22,871 bases of DNA from positions 1 through 22,871 of the forward strand of contig CAJKPX010000030.1 in the NCBI GenBank assembly GCA_905201895.1, written 5' to 3'. The number at the start of each line of letters is the position of its first letter. Positions within the stretch are counted from its first letter, which is position 1. Under the pieces are notes generated by a model that did no database searches, was not told the origin of the DNA, and saw nothing but the letters and a program-made list of their open reading frames with translations. The translations under genes and the position numbers were made by a program. Below, piece after piece: positions 7,478-13,790 of this stretch. This DNA is from an uncultured Eubacteriales bacterium. Lineage in GTDB: Bacteria; Bacillota; Clostridia; Oscillospirales; CAG-272.

Positions 7478-7717
7478 AATGTAAAGTGTCTTTTTGTAGG
7501 GCGGTGGCAATATTTGCGAAGCAACATTGCCATGGAGCGAAGCGAAATGTGATCCCCGACGGTCCTTATAGGCACAAGGGTATTCGGCCTTACGGCGAAG
7601 ATTCCCCCGCTTGCCGCTTACGAGCGAGCTCGACGCGCTCTGCGCGGGGGAATGCGAACCTAACTCCACAACGCTTCGCGTTGCGTAGCAACGTTTCGAA
7701 GCGTTAGTGCCCCAGCC
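7478..7717 (+). repeat. Dispersed structured repeat, copy 4 (longest, modules A+B+C)
   Basis: Module A (7478 to about 7501), module B (7506-7553) and a full module C. Module C has the left box GGCAC (7571-7575), the internal box GAATGCGAACCTAA and the right box GTGCC (7707-7711). The segment 7705-7724 is identical over 20 nt to the tRNA-Gln 3' end plus its trailer (12523-12542, opposite strand). The element runs into the terminator at 7718. Confidence 0.85.
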
Positions 7718-7756
7718 AAAAAGAGAGAGCAGCACAATGTGCTGCTCTCTCTTTTT
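7718..7756 (-). terminator. Repeat-associated terminator (type 2) of the GH10-transporter operon
   Basis: A perfect 18-bp stem, AAAAAGAGAGAGCAGCAC with its complement, around an AAT loop. It works on both strands. 37 of its 39 bases are the same as in the hairpin at 11307-11345, which follows an unrelated gene. Confidence 0.92.
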
Positions 7757-7779
7757 GTGTGTTATGACCTTAATAGATG

Positions 7780-8643
7780 CTATCCAAAATTGACGATACA
7801 GAGCCCGACAAGCCCTAATATCAAGCCGATTATTTTCTTTGTCGTCAGTTTTTCCTTGAATGCAAATACAGACCCTATACAAACAAAAATAATGCCAAGT
7901 CCGTTAAACAAAGGGAACAAAAGAACCGAGGGTACATTCCCGGCTAATTTTGTCATAACCAGACTGATAACACAAAGTGAAATCGCACTTCCCGTAGCGC
8001 ACAGTAACACCGCTTTCATATCTTTTTTATCCCGCTTTTGTGGACGGACAAAAAGACACAAGATCAAAAAAGCTACGATGAAAGAATAAAAATTATACGC
8101 GCTTACACTTTGCTCGACAAAATAAAGTCCCATAAGCTTTTGGGCGATCATAACGCCGCCGCTTGTCAGAAAAACAACGAGACCGACGAGGATACCCATG
8201 ATATCAAAGCTCCTTTTTTCCGCTTTGCTATCCTTGAGCAGGACGATCGAAGCGATTGCCAAAATAATACCCACCGCAGACCAAATACTTAACTTTTCCG
8301 ACCAAAAAAAGTGTCCGATCACGCAAGGAACGATCATTCCCGCGGCATGACAAAAGGTCATAAATGCCACCGAGGTCTTTTCATATCCTTTTAGTATAAT
8401 CGTTTTGCTGACCGCGTACATCACACCACAGGCAATTCCGCAAAGAATGACTCCAAGCTTGAACTTTGGGGTATCGTCTGCTAAAAACATTGGTAAAAGA
8501 CAGAGGCTTCCGAGCAAAAATTTCAGGCAATTATATAAGAAATTATGCTTGTTATCGCCCTTTGACGAAACATATTTGTCACAAAATGAGTTCGACACAT
8601 ACAGTGGTACACAGGCTAAAATGATCAATATTTCTTTTGTCAT
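7780..8643 (-). CDS. DMT-superfamily (EamA-like) membrane transporter
   Basis: 287 aa, mostly hydrophobic, with about ten predicted membrane helices in two similar halves of five (roughly residues 1-140 and 145-287). This is the typical size and layout of drug/metabolite transporters with EamA domains. The second half contains the usual ending of alternating glycine-rich helices (IIGLILGLVGLCIV). The ATG overlaps the stop of the upstream GH10 gene as TAATG, so the two are translationally coupled and should act together. Known members export or import amino acids, nucleotide sugars, sugars or other metabolites; the substrate cannot be read from the sequence. Context suggests uptake of a glycoside or efflux of a product. 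It is inserted in the cytoplasmic membrane. Confidence 0.85.
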   Translation of the reverse strand: MTKEILIILACVPLYVSNSFCDKYVSSKGDNKHNFLYNCLKFLLGSLCLLPMFLADDTPKFKLGVILCGIACGVMYAVSKTIILKGYEKTSVAFMTFCHAAGMIVPCVIGHFFWSEKLSIWSAVGIILAIASIVLLKDSKAEKRSFDIMGILVGLVVFLTSGGVMIAQKLMGLYFVEQSVSAYNFYSFIVAFLILCLFVRPQKRDKKDMKAVLLCATGSAISLCVISLVMTKLAGNVPSVLLFPLFNGLGIIFVCIGSVFAFKEKLTTKKIIGLILGLVGLCIVNFG

Positions 8644-9992
8644 TACAATATCACACTTCTTGCGTTATCGGCTTTTGACGATAACTGGATCTTCCTCGTT
8701 ACTGTTTTTCCGTTAGCAGTGATTAGCAGATCATATTCGCCGTAGAAGCCTCTAAACTCAACACAACCGTCCTTATCGGTTACAAGCTCTTCCTCTGTGT
8801 GCCATATTTCTTGCAATAGCTCCTTTATTTTGTAATATGCGGGTTTCGGTGACATATCAAATCTCAAAAGACCTCCATGATAATAGTTCTCGCCCAGTGT
8901 CATATCTCCCTGTGAGGCTTTGATTTTTTCAGGGGAAGGATCCCAAAGATGAGCATATCCGTCCACAAGGTTCCAATATATGATCTGTTCCACGTTGGGG
9001 TGTGAAAACCAAATAGAATAGAGATTTTCAATAATCTTTGCCTGGATCTCCTCGTCATCATCTTCCCACGAATACGAAGGTACTGTCACCTCTGTTATTT
9101 GGAGAGGCTTACCGAAGGTTGCATACATATCCATATGCTTATAAAGATTTTCGGGGTTAAGCGTTAATCTCGTTTTTTCATATTCAAGCTCTGCTTTGTT
9201 AAAGAGGTGATACTGCATACCGATCGCATCGATTCTTGCGCCCTTGAGCATGTTGGCTTCTATGTACGCATAATACTTGTCGGTCGCACGGCATTTATCT
9301 TTCCACGAGAGTCCCGTATGCTCGTTGATGCAAAGCTGATTCTGTGGGAAATATTTCTCAGCAAGCTTGAAGCACCATTCCACGTAATTTGATTCATCGT
9401 AAAAGGCTGTCTTTCCCACATCCCACTCCATTTCGTTGGTGACCTCGATCGTGCGGATTTTGTCGGCGTAGCGCTCGGAGATTTCAGCATATCGCCTTTC
9501 CAGTTCCCGCTTCACCTCGTCAACGTTTACGTCATATAACCATTTTGGAAAGAATGCGTCGTAAGCCAACGCATGCTCACGCGGCTCAATTCCATGCTTT
9601 TCGCAAAATTCGATACAAAGATCGGGGGCGGGACGGCGATATACCTTCGGACTGTGCTTTGCGTATCTGGGTTTGCCTCGATCGGGTTCAAGTGTATCCC
9701 AATAGAACGGAAGCGTTGCCATATTGAATACATCAGAAAAATATTTTTTGTATTTTTCATTTTTTTCGTCAGTTTCAAGCTCGTCCAGCATAAACAGGTT
9801 CGCTCCAAAACGAAATTCGTGACTCTTTTGTATAAGTTTAATTTTCGCGTTTGGAATAGGGTTGCCTTCCCGGTCAACAACGGTCACGCTACCGTTACCT
9901 TTTCGGTAGCGTTCAATGCCTTCAGCAGCTCTTTTGCTCCAAGCATCATTTTGTTTTTCAAACAGATCCAAAACCTTTCTTCTGTCACCCAT
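8643..9992 (-). CDS. GH10-family glycosidase, cytoplasmic (xylanase-like)
   Basis: 449 aa; the ATG at 9992 has GGGAGG eight bases upstream. Residues about 35-62 form a small beta domain (VTVVDREGNPIPNAKI). The GH10 barrel follows, with FYWDTLEPDRG at 96-106, REHALAYD at 138-145, the acid/base candidate Glu187 in TNEME, the nucleophile candidate Glu301 in LQITEV, and the YWNLVDG tryptophan at 340. A C-terminal beta domain (about 402-440) ends the protein. GH10 enzymes are retaining endo-beta-1,4-xylanases or act on related beta-glycosides. Here there is no signal peptide, so it probably acts inside the cell on imported oligosaccharides. It is the first gene of an operon with the overlapping transporter and is divergent from the AraC-type regulator, its likely activator. 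Confidence 0.9.
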   Translation of the reverse strand: MGDRRKVLDLFEKQNDAWSKRAAEGIERYRKGNGSVTVVDREGNPIPNAKIKLIQKSHEFRFGANLFMLDELETDEKNEKYKKYFSDVFNMATLPFYWDTLEPDRGKPRYAKHSPKVYRRPAPDLCIEFCEKHGIEPREHALAYDAFFPKWLYDVNVDEVKRELERRYAEISERYADKIRTIEVTNEMEWDVGKTAFYDESNYVEWCFKLAEKYFPQNQLCINEHTGLSWKDKCRATDKYYAYIEANMLKGARIDAIGMQYHLFNKAELEYEKTRLTLNPENLYKHMDMYATFGKPLQITEVTVPSYSWEDDDEEIQAKIIENLYSIWFSHPNVEQIIYWNLVDGYAHLWDPSPEKIKASQGDMTLGENYYHGGLLRFDMSPKPAYYKIKELLQEIWHTEEELVTDKDGCVEFRGFYGEYDLLITANGKTVTRKIQLSSKADNARSVIL

Positions 9993-10020
9993 TTGAGAAT
10001 CCTCCCGATTTGTTTTTTAT

Positions 10021-10026
10021 ATTATA
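10021..10026 (-). promoter_or_regulatory. -10 box of the GH10-transporter operon
   Basis: A consensus TATAAT on the minus strand about 30 nt upstream of the GH10 start, with no recognisable -35 box at 16-18 bp. A good -10 without -35 fits dependence on an activator such as the divergent AraC-type protein. Confidence 0.5.
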
Positions 10027-10070
10027 GCATATCAAAATTTCAACGTACACCTATAAATCAATACAATAGG

Positions 10071-10099
10071 TTGACTTTTCGAAACAAATTTGTTATAAT
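10071..10099 (+). promoter_or_regulatory. Sigma-A promoter of the AraC-type regulator, with palindrome
   Basis: TTGACT (10071-10076), 17-bp spacer, TATAAT (10094-10099). A perfect 12-bp palindrome AACAAATTTGTT (10083-10094) lies between the two boxes. A further CCTAT/ATAGG inverted repeat lies at 10050-10070. These are candidate regulator sites in the shared divergent region. Confidence 0.7.
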
Positions 10100-10124
10100 C
10101 GAATCAAATATCGGAGGTTTTGTT

Positions 10125-10883
10125 ATGTTTTTCGAAAAAGAACTGTTGTCATTTAATATATTAGACGTTCTTGAGTTAAAGCAACAGGATGTCAATATGT
10201 TTAATAGTGGGCGAAACTTTAGCGCCCTTTCATTTCGTTTTCGTTCCGATGCCGTTCTGATAAACAAAACAGAAAGGCATTCTATGAAGGATAACTATGT
10301 GTCCTACTTTCCCACAAGATTGGATTATACCAGAGTGGCAACGGTGGACGAGATGATCGTTGTTCATTTTGATACAATAAATTACAGTACAAAAAATATT
10401 GAATACTTTATTCCCAATAATCCGGCCGTGCTCTCCGAACTCTTCCGAGAGATATTTGATGTTTGGAACAAAAAAGAACTTGGTTATAAATATAAATGCT
10501 CCGCCATTTTGTGCGAGATATTTGCAGAATGTTATACACAAAATTACGTCTCAAAGTCGCAAAACCTAAAAATTCGCAACTCGGTAGAGTACCTTTTGAA
10601 AAACTATAAAAAAAGCGATCTCTCAATAAAAGAGATCGCAGACAAGTCATTTATGAGCGATGTGTATTTCAGAAAGCTTTTCAAAGAGGAATATGCTATT
10701 TCACCCCAAAAATATATAATCAATCTGCGCATACAAAATGCTATTGGACTTATCTCCACGGGATACTATTCCTTAAAAGAGGTTGCATATATGTCCGGAT
10801 ATAACGATTATAAATATTTTTCTGTTGAGTTCAAAAAAATTGTGGGGGTATCTCCGTCGGAATATTTATATAATTACAGATGA
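10125..10883 (+). CDS. AraC-family transcriptional regulator
   Basis: 252 aa. The ATG at 10125 follows GGAGG at 10113-10117 and lies just downstream of a strong promoter. The same frame is open far upstream, inside the GH10 gene on the other strand, but that part is antisense. Residues about 150-252 form the double helix-turn-helix of AraC proteins: LSIKEIADKSFMSDVYFRKLF, then YYSLKEVAYMSGYNDYKYFSVEFKK with the conserved ending VGVSPSEY. The N-terminal half (1-145) is a divergent ligand-sensing domain. AraC regulators mostly activate sugar catabolism genes in response to a sugar or derivative. Its divergent position points to the GH10-transporter operon and perhaps the glycyl radical and GH28-like genes as targets. 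The gene is strikingly AT-rich. Confidence 0.92.
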   Translation: MFFEKELLSFNILDVLELKQQDVNMFNSGRNFSALSFRFRSDAVLINKTERHSMKDNYVSYFPTRLDYTRVATVDEMIVVHFDTINYSTKNIEYFIPNNPAVLSELFREIFDVWNKKELGYKYKCSAILCEIFAECYTQNYVSKSQNLKIRNSVEYLLKNYKKSDLSIKEIADKSFMSDVYFRKLFKEEYAISPQKYIINLRIQNAIGLISTGYYSLKEVAYMSGYNDYKYFSVEFKKIVGVSPSEYLYNYR

Positions 10884-11019
10884 AAAAAGAGCAAAGTCTG
10901 CGAATAAAAATTGCAAAAATCGCCCTGAATTTGTTAGTACAGTGGTTTGAATCCCTGACAACCCTCAAAAACACCCATTGGCATCTATTTGTTTTCAAAC
11001 TGAATTTTTCGACAAAAAA

Positions 11020-11047
11020 AGCCCAGACTCCTTATGGAATCTGGGTT
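11020..11047. terminator. Terminator after the AraC-type gene
   Basis: CCCAGA (11022-11027) pairs with TCTGGG (11040-11045), and an inner TCC/GGA pairs beyond one mismatch. It is preceded by seven A residues and followed by TTTAT. The T-tail is stronger on the minus strand. 10884-11019 shows no gene. Confidence 0.6.
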
Positions 11048-11084
11048 TATCCGACCTGCATCTATTAAGGTCAGAACAGTTGTC

Positions 11085-11306
11085 GGAGACTAGGGTAACT
11101 CCGCTTCGCTCCGTGATTCGCACGCTCTGTCTCGCTGTGGCTCGGTCACGCTCGCGTTCTGACATCACACCGTGATGTCATTCATTACGCTCACGCCGCT
11201 TCGCTACCTGACAAGCGAGCTTGTCGATCTTCGAGCGGCGAATGCGAACCTAAATCCGCGTTGCTTCGCTCGCGGAGCGAGCTTTGAACCGACGAGTGCT
11301 CCAGCC
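11085..11306 (+). repeat. Dispersed structured repeat, copy 5 (module C only)
   Basis: The left box GGAGACTAGGGTA is altered relative to other copies. The internal box GAATGCGAACCTAA and the right box GAGTGCTCCAGCCAAAAAG are present. No module A or B is attached. The middle is rich in short palindromes, including GACATCACACCGTGATGTC at 11160-11178. Confidence 0.75.
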
Positions 11307-11345
11307 AAAAAGAGAGAGCAACACAACGTGCTGCTCTCTCTTTTT
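11307..11345 (-). terminator. Repeat-associated terminator (type 2) of the lipoprotein gene
   Basis: An 18-bp stem with one mismatch around an AAC loop, nearly the same as 7718-7756. On the minus strand it lies 75 bp after the lipoprotein stop codon. Confidence 0.85.
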
Positions 11346-11383
11346 GTCAAGAGGCTACGAAAAAGATATTTTGGGGGAACTTT

Positions 11384-11412
11384 CACTAGGATTTGAACTC
11401 CTACGGAGTCAC
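11384..11412 (-). pseudogene. Probable decayed tRNA-Gln 3'-half fragment
   Basis: The plus strand reads CACTAGGATTTGAAC, then CCTACGGAGTCA. The intact antisense tRNA-Gln (12538-12571) reads CACTAGGATTCGAACCTAGG, then a few bases, then ACGGAGTCA. About eight bases are missing. It occupies the same place relative to a module C repeat and terminator as the intact tRNA does at 12529. Confidence 0.5.
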
Positions 11413-11419
11413 GCAACAA

Positions 11420-12025
11420 TCAATTTAAACTTGAAATGACGTCAATCTCGTATGGCAAATCTAAAAAAGCTCGTGAAACAACATAGCTCTCTTTGTTGGC
11501 ATCTATTGCATACCAAATATTGTTTTTTTCAACCAATTGCAATGACAATTTCATATTAGGATGATTTTTTAAGCTTATAACCAGTTTTATCGGTTCTCCA
11601 TGATTCTGTAAATCATCATAACTGCAATCAGATTTAGTCAGCACCTCTGCAAAAACCACAGTTTTAGAGGTATCCCCCACAACGTAAGTGTCAGACTTGT
11701 AGTCATAATCTTGCCTTAAATAGAGATTCGTATCTCCGCCAATCGAGTGTATGAAAACGGGATTCTCTGATGAATCGGAATAAAATTTTGTTGAAAAAGG
11801 GAAACTGTAATAATATCCCAATTCGACATCATTTTCATTTACTTGTCCATAAGCTTCAGTCGCTGTAAAAAGAGATGTTGTATAGTATTCTTTCCCTTGA
11901 TATAACACATATTGTTCGCCATTACGTTCATCAAAGGTTACATTTTCATAGGTGGTATACGCACAACCTGTCAAACACGTGATAACGCAAAGAATGATAA
12001 GAACACTGATAATATGTTTTTTCAT
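11420..12025 (-). CDS. Small putative lipoprotein
   Basis: 201 aa. A lysine-rich start, a hydrophobic stretch (residues 5-17) and the lipobox L18-T19-G20-C21 mark a lipoprotein signal, so the mature protein should be lipid-anchored on the outer face of the membrane through Cys21. The rest (about 180 residues) is hydrophilic and rich in Tyr, Asp and Asn, with predicted beta strands. I recognise no domain. An AAGG about ten bases upstream of the ATG serves as a weak SD site. The gene has its own promoter, and its stop adjoins the tRNA fragment and repeat copy 5. It is AT-rich like the neighbouring regulator. Confidence 0.8.
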   Translation of the reverse strand: MKKHIISVLIILCVITCLTGCAYTTYENVTFDERNGEQYVLYQGKEYYTTSLFTATEAYGQVNENDVELGYYYSFPFSTKFYSDSSENPVFIHSIGGDTNLYLRQDYDYKSDTYVVGDTSKTVVFAEVLTKSDCSYDDLQNHGEPIKLVISLKNHPNMKLSLQLVEKNNIWYAIDANKESYVVSRAFLDLPYEIDVISSLN

Positions 12026-12048
12026 GGTTACACTGCCTTTCTAAGATT

Positions 12049-12077
12049 AGTATAGCATAAAATCGGGGAGATTGCAA
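12049..12077 (-). promoter_or_regulatory. Promoter of the lipoprotein gene
   Basis: Minus strand TTGCAA (12072-12077), 17-bp spacer, TATACT (12049-12054), 24 nt upstream of the start codon. Confidence 0.65.
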
Positions 12078-12114
12078 GAGCTTGCGGGAAATTGGGGCGA
12101 AGCGTGCCCGTTTT

Positions 12115-12262
12115 GGGCACTAGGGTATTCGCGCGTTGCGCGAAGATTTTTGCTCGCGGCTCTCGTGAGCGAGCTCCCATCGCCTTGCTCGCAAAATGCG
12201 AACCTAAATCCGCGTCGCTTCGCTCGCGGAGCGAGCTTTGAAGCGGCGAGTGCCCCGGCCAA
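12115..12262 (+). repeat. Dispersed structured repeat, copy 6 (module C only)
   Basis: Closed by a perfect inverted repeat GGGCACT (12115-12121) with AGTGCCC (12249-12255). The stretch before the right end is nearly the same as in copy 5 (ATCCGCG, then CTTCGCTCGCGGAGCGAGC). After the right end (12263-12297) only the right half of a type 1 terminator is left (GATTGGTGTCC). Confidence 0.8.
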
Positions 12263-12297
12263 AAGAGAACCCCTCGCCGATTGGTGTCCTTTGCGTG

Positions 12298-12491
12298 AAT
12301 GTAAAGTATCTTTTTGTAGGGACCGGCGTCCTCGACGGTCCTTATAGGCACTAGGGTATTCGCCTTACGGCGAAGATTCCCACCGCTCTCCGCCTGACAA
12401 GCGAGCTTGTCGATCTTCGAGCGGCGAATGCGAACCTAATCCCGTAACGCAAGCGTTACGGGGCTCGATTCGACGCAATAGCGTCGCAGCC
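12298..12491 (+). repeat. Dispersed structured repeat, copy 7 (modules A+C, no B)
   Basis: Module A (AATGTAAAGTATCTTTTTG, then TAGGG) joins directly to GACGGTCCTTATAGGCACTAGGG without module B, so B is separable. The internal box GAATGCGAACCTAA is present. The right end reads GCAGCCAAAAAG but lacks the GTGCCCC closing arm. It abuts the tRNA terminator. Confidence 0.8.
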
Positions 12492-12529
12492 AAAAAGAAA
12501 CACCACCCTGTTGGGTGGTGTTTCTTTTT
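12492..12529 (-). terminator. Terminator of tRNA-Gln
   Basis: A perfect 17-bp stem AAAAAGAAACACCACCC with its complement and a 4-nt loop. The stem begins at the last A of the encoded CCA end, so there is no spacer between tRNA and terminator. Confidence 0.9.
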
Positions 12530-12604
12530 GGCTGGGGCACTAGGATTCGAACCTAGGTAATGACGGAGTCAGAGTCCGTTGCCTTACCGCTTGGCGATGC
12601 CCCA
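12529..12604 (-). tRNA. tRNA-Gln (anticodon CUG)
   Basis: A 76-nt cloverleaf. The acceptor stem TGGGGCA pairs with TGCCCCA, giving the U1-A72 pair typical of bacterial tRNA-Gln, followed by G73 and an encoded CCA. The anticodon stem ACGGA/TCCGT holds the loop CTCTGAC with anticodon CTG at 12572-12570. The T-arm is CTAGG-TTCGAAT-CCTAG. Its 3' end is echoed in several dispersed repeats. Confidence 0.96.
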
Positions 12605-12622
12605 TTCGTATTCACAACGCAT

Positions 12623-12651
12623 ATTATAACAGATGCATCTTGCTTTGTCAA
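12623..12651 (-). promoter_or_regulatory. Consensus promoter of tRNA-Gln
   Basis: Minus strand TTGACA (12646-12651), 17-bp spacer, TATAAT (12623-12628): perfect boxes, as expected for a stable RNA gene. Confidence 0.9.
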
Positions 12652-12708
12652 GACTTTTTTGCAAATTTTTTTCTCTTTTTTGCATTTTTAAGAATTTCAA
12701 TTTTTCTA

Positions 12709-12737
12709 TTGACTTTCTATCTTCCTTATGCTACAAT
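12709..12737 (+). promoter_or_regulatory. Promoter of the ROK-MATE operon
   Basis: TTGACT (12709-12714), 17-bp spacer, TACAAT (12732-12737). The operator palindrome begins at the last base of the -10 box. Confidence 0.8.
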
Positions 12738-12757
12738 TTTATCGGACGTCGATAAAA
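12737..12757 (+). promoter_or_regulatory. Candidate operator, 21-bp inverted repeat
   Basis: Arms TTTTATCG and CGATAAAA with a 5-bp centre GACGT. It covers the transcription start, between the -10 box and the SD site (12761-12766). Position and symmetry fit autorepression by the ROK-type regulator encoded next. Confidence 0.75.
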
Positions 12758-12770
12758 TATGGAGGGAAAT

Positions 12771-13772
12771 ATGGCAAGTATCAGGCAATTAGGCGAACGG
12801 CGAGAAAATATTGCGTCGATCGTTTCATTCGTCCGTAAAAACGGCGCGGTCACGCGTATGGAAATTCGCGAGGCACTCGCCTTGAGTTGGGCGTGTGTTT
12901 CTGATTTGGCGGCAGACTTGATCAGGGAGGGGGTTCTGCTCGAGTCTGCCGAGGTGGGCAGGGCGCCGTCTGCGGCAAAGGGCCGAACCCCCACGCGACT
13001 TTTGCTCAACGGGCAAAAATATTTTCTTGGAGTCGATATCAACGATTCGGGTATCGCGATCGCCAGGCTCTCGATGAACGGAGAGACCGTCGCTTCGAAA
13101 AAATGGGCGGCAGAGCTCTTTTCGGATGAGGCGGCATTGGCGGGCTCGGTTTGCGAAAAGATCGGGCAGATGCTTGCCGATCCCTCCGATTGCTGCGGCA
13201 TTGGTGTTGCAATGGAGGGTGCTCGCACAGAGGACGGCGGCTGGGGCTACCCGATGCAGGGGGGCGCTGTGTCGGTTCATCCTGAGGTCTTTATCACCCG
13301 TTGCTTCGGCATGCCCGTTTCGGTGCGACATGACCCCGAATGCGTGCTGTATTCGGTAGCGGGGGAGCGCGCTGACTGTCTGACCGTACGCGTTGACCGC
13401 TGGATCGGTATTGCCGCCATGAAAGGCGGGCGAATTTTAGAGCTACCGTTCGAGCTTGGCTGGACGCGCTACGGCAAGCGTCGCCTGCAGGACATTCTGC
13501 GAAGCTGTGCACGCGAGGGTGATTACCGTGAGATCGCCGAGGCGCTTGGGCGTTCGGTTGGCAATCTCGCGCTGTTGATCGGCATCAATGCCTGCGTTCT
13601 GGCGGGGGAGATCACCGAATGGATCGGGAGCGTGCGCGAGGAGTTCGACGCCGCCTTCCGTGAGGTCAGCCAACATGTGAGCTATGAGCTATCCGACGTT
13701 TCGGATGCCTCCTTCGGCGCAGCACGTCTTGCAATGGCTGAATACCCGTCCGCAAAAGCAGAGCGGGCGTGA
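12771..13772 (+). CDS. ROK-family transcriptional regulator (NagC/XylR type)
   Basis: 333 aa. The start at 12771 (MASIRQLG) has GGAGGG five bases upstream; the ATG at 12759 lies in the operator arm and lacks an SD site. Residues about 12-60 form a winged helix-turn-helix (TRMEIREALALSWACVSDLAADL) with the family's wing GRTPTRLLLNG. A ROK/actin-like domain follows, starting with LGVDINDSGIAIARLSMNG. The usual ROK zinc motif (C-x-C-G-x-x-G-C) and a clear kinase GTG-I-G-G loop are missing, so it is a sensor rather than a sugar kinase. ROK repressors bind a sugar or sugar phosphate and release an operator. The MATE gene follows after 18 bp, so the pair is an operon, likely autoregulated through 12737-12757. 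Confidence 0.88.
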   Translation: MASIRQLGERRENIASIVSFVRKNGAVTRMEIREALALSWACVSDLAADLIREGVLLESAEVGRAPSAAKGRTPTRLLLNGQKYFLGVDINDSGIAIARLSMNGETVASKKWAAELFSDEAALAGSVCEKIGQMLADPSDCCGIGVAMEGARTEDGGWGYPMQGGAVSVHPEVFITRCFGMPVSVRHDPECVLYSVAGERADCLTVRVDRWIGIAAMKGGRILELPFELGWTRYGKRRLQDILRSCAREGDYREIAEALGRSVGNLALLIGINACVLAGEITEWIGSVREEFDAAFREVSQHVSYELSDVSDASFGAARLAMAEYPSAKAERA

Positions 13773-13790
13773 TGAAAGGGGAATTGTGCA

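Noticed and set aside
7478..7717. Small proteins encoded in the repeats
   Set aside because: Frames are not conserved between copies, while the palindromes are, so selection or copying acts on nucleotide structure.
9573..10124. N-terminal extension of the AraC-type regulator by 184 codons
   Set aside because: It lies antisense in the GH10 gene; the promoter and SD site sit immediately before 10125.
10880..11068. Small frame overlapping the AraC-type stop codon
   Set aside because: It has no independent SD site, runs through the terminator hairpin at 11022-11045 and shows no recognisable protein.
2579..12529. CRISPR array
   Set aside because: The repeats are long, modular, kilobases apart and separated by genes; there are no regular spacers and no cas genes.
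12605..12708. Riboswitch or attenuator before the ROK gene
   Set aside because: The region is upstream of the ROK promoter, T-rich and without stable paired elements beyond the tRNA promoter.
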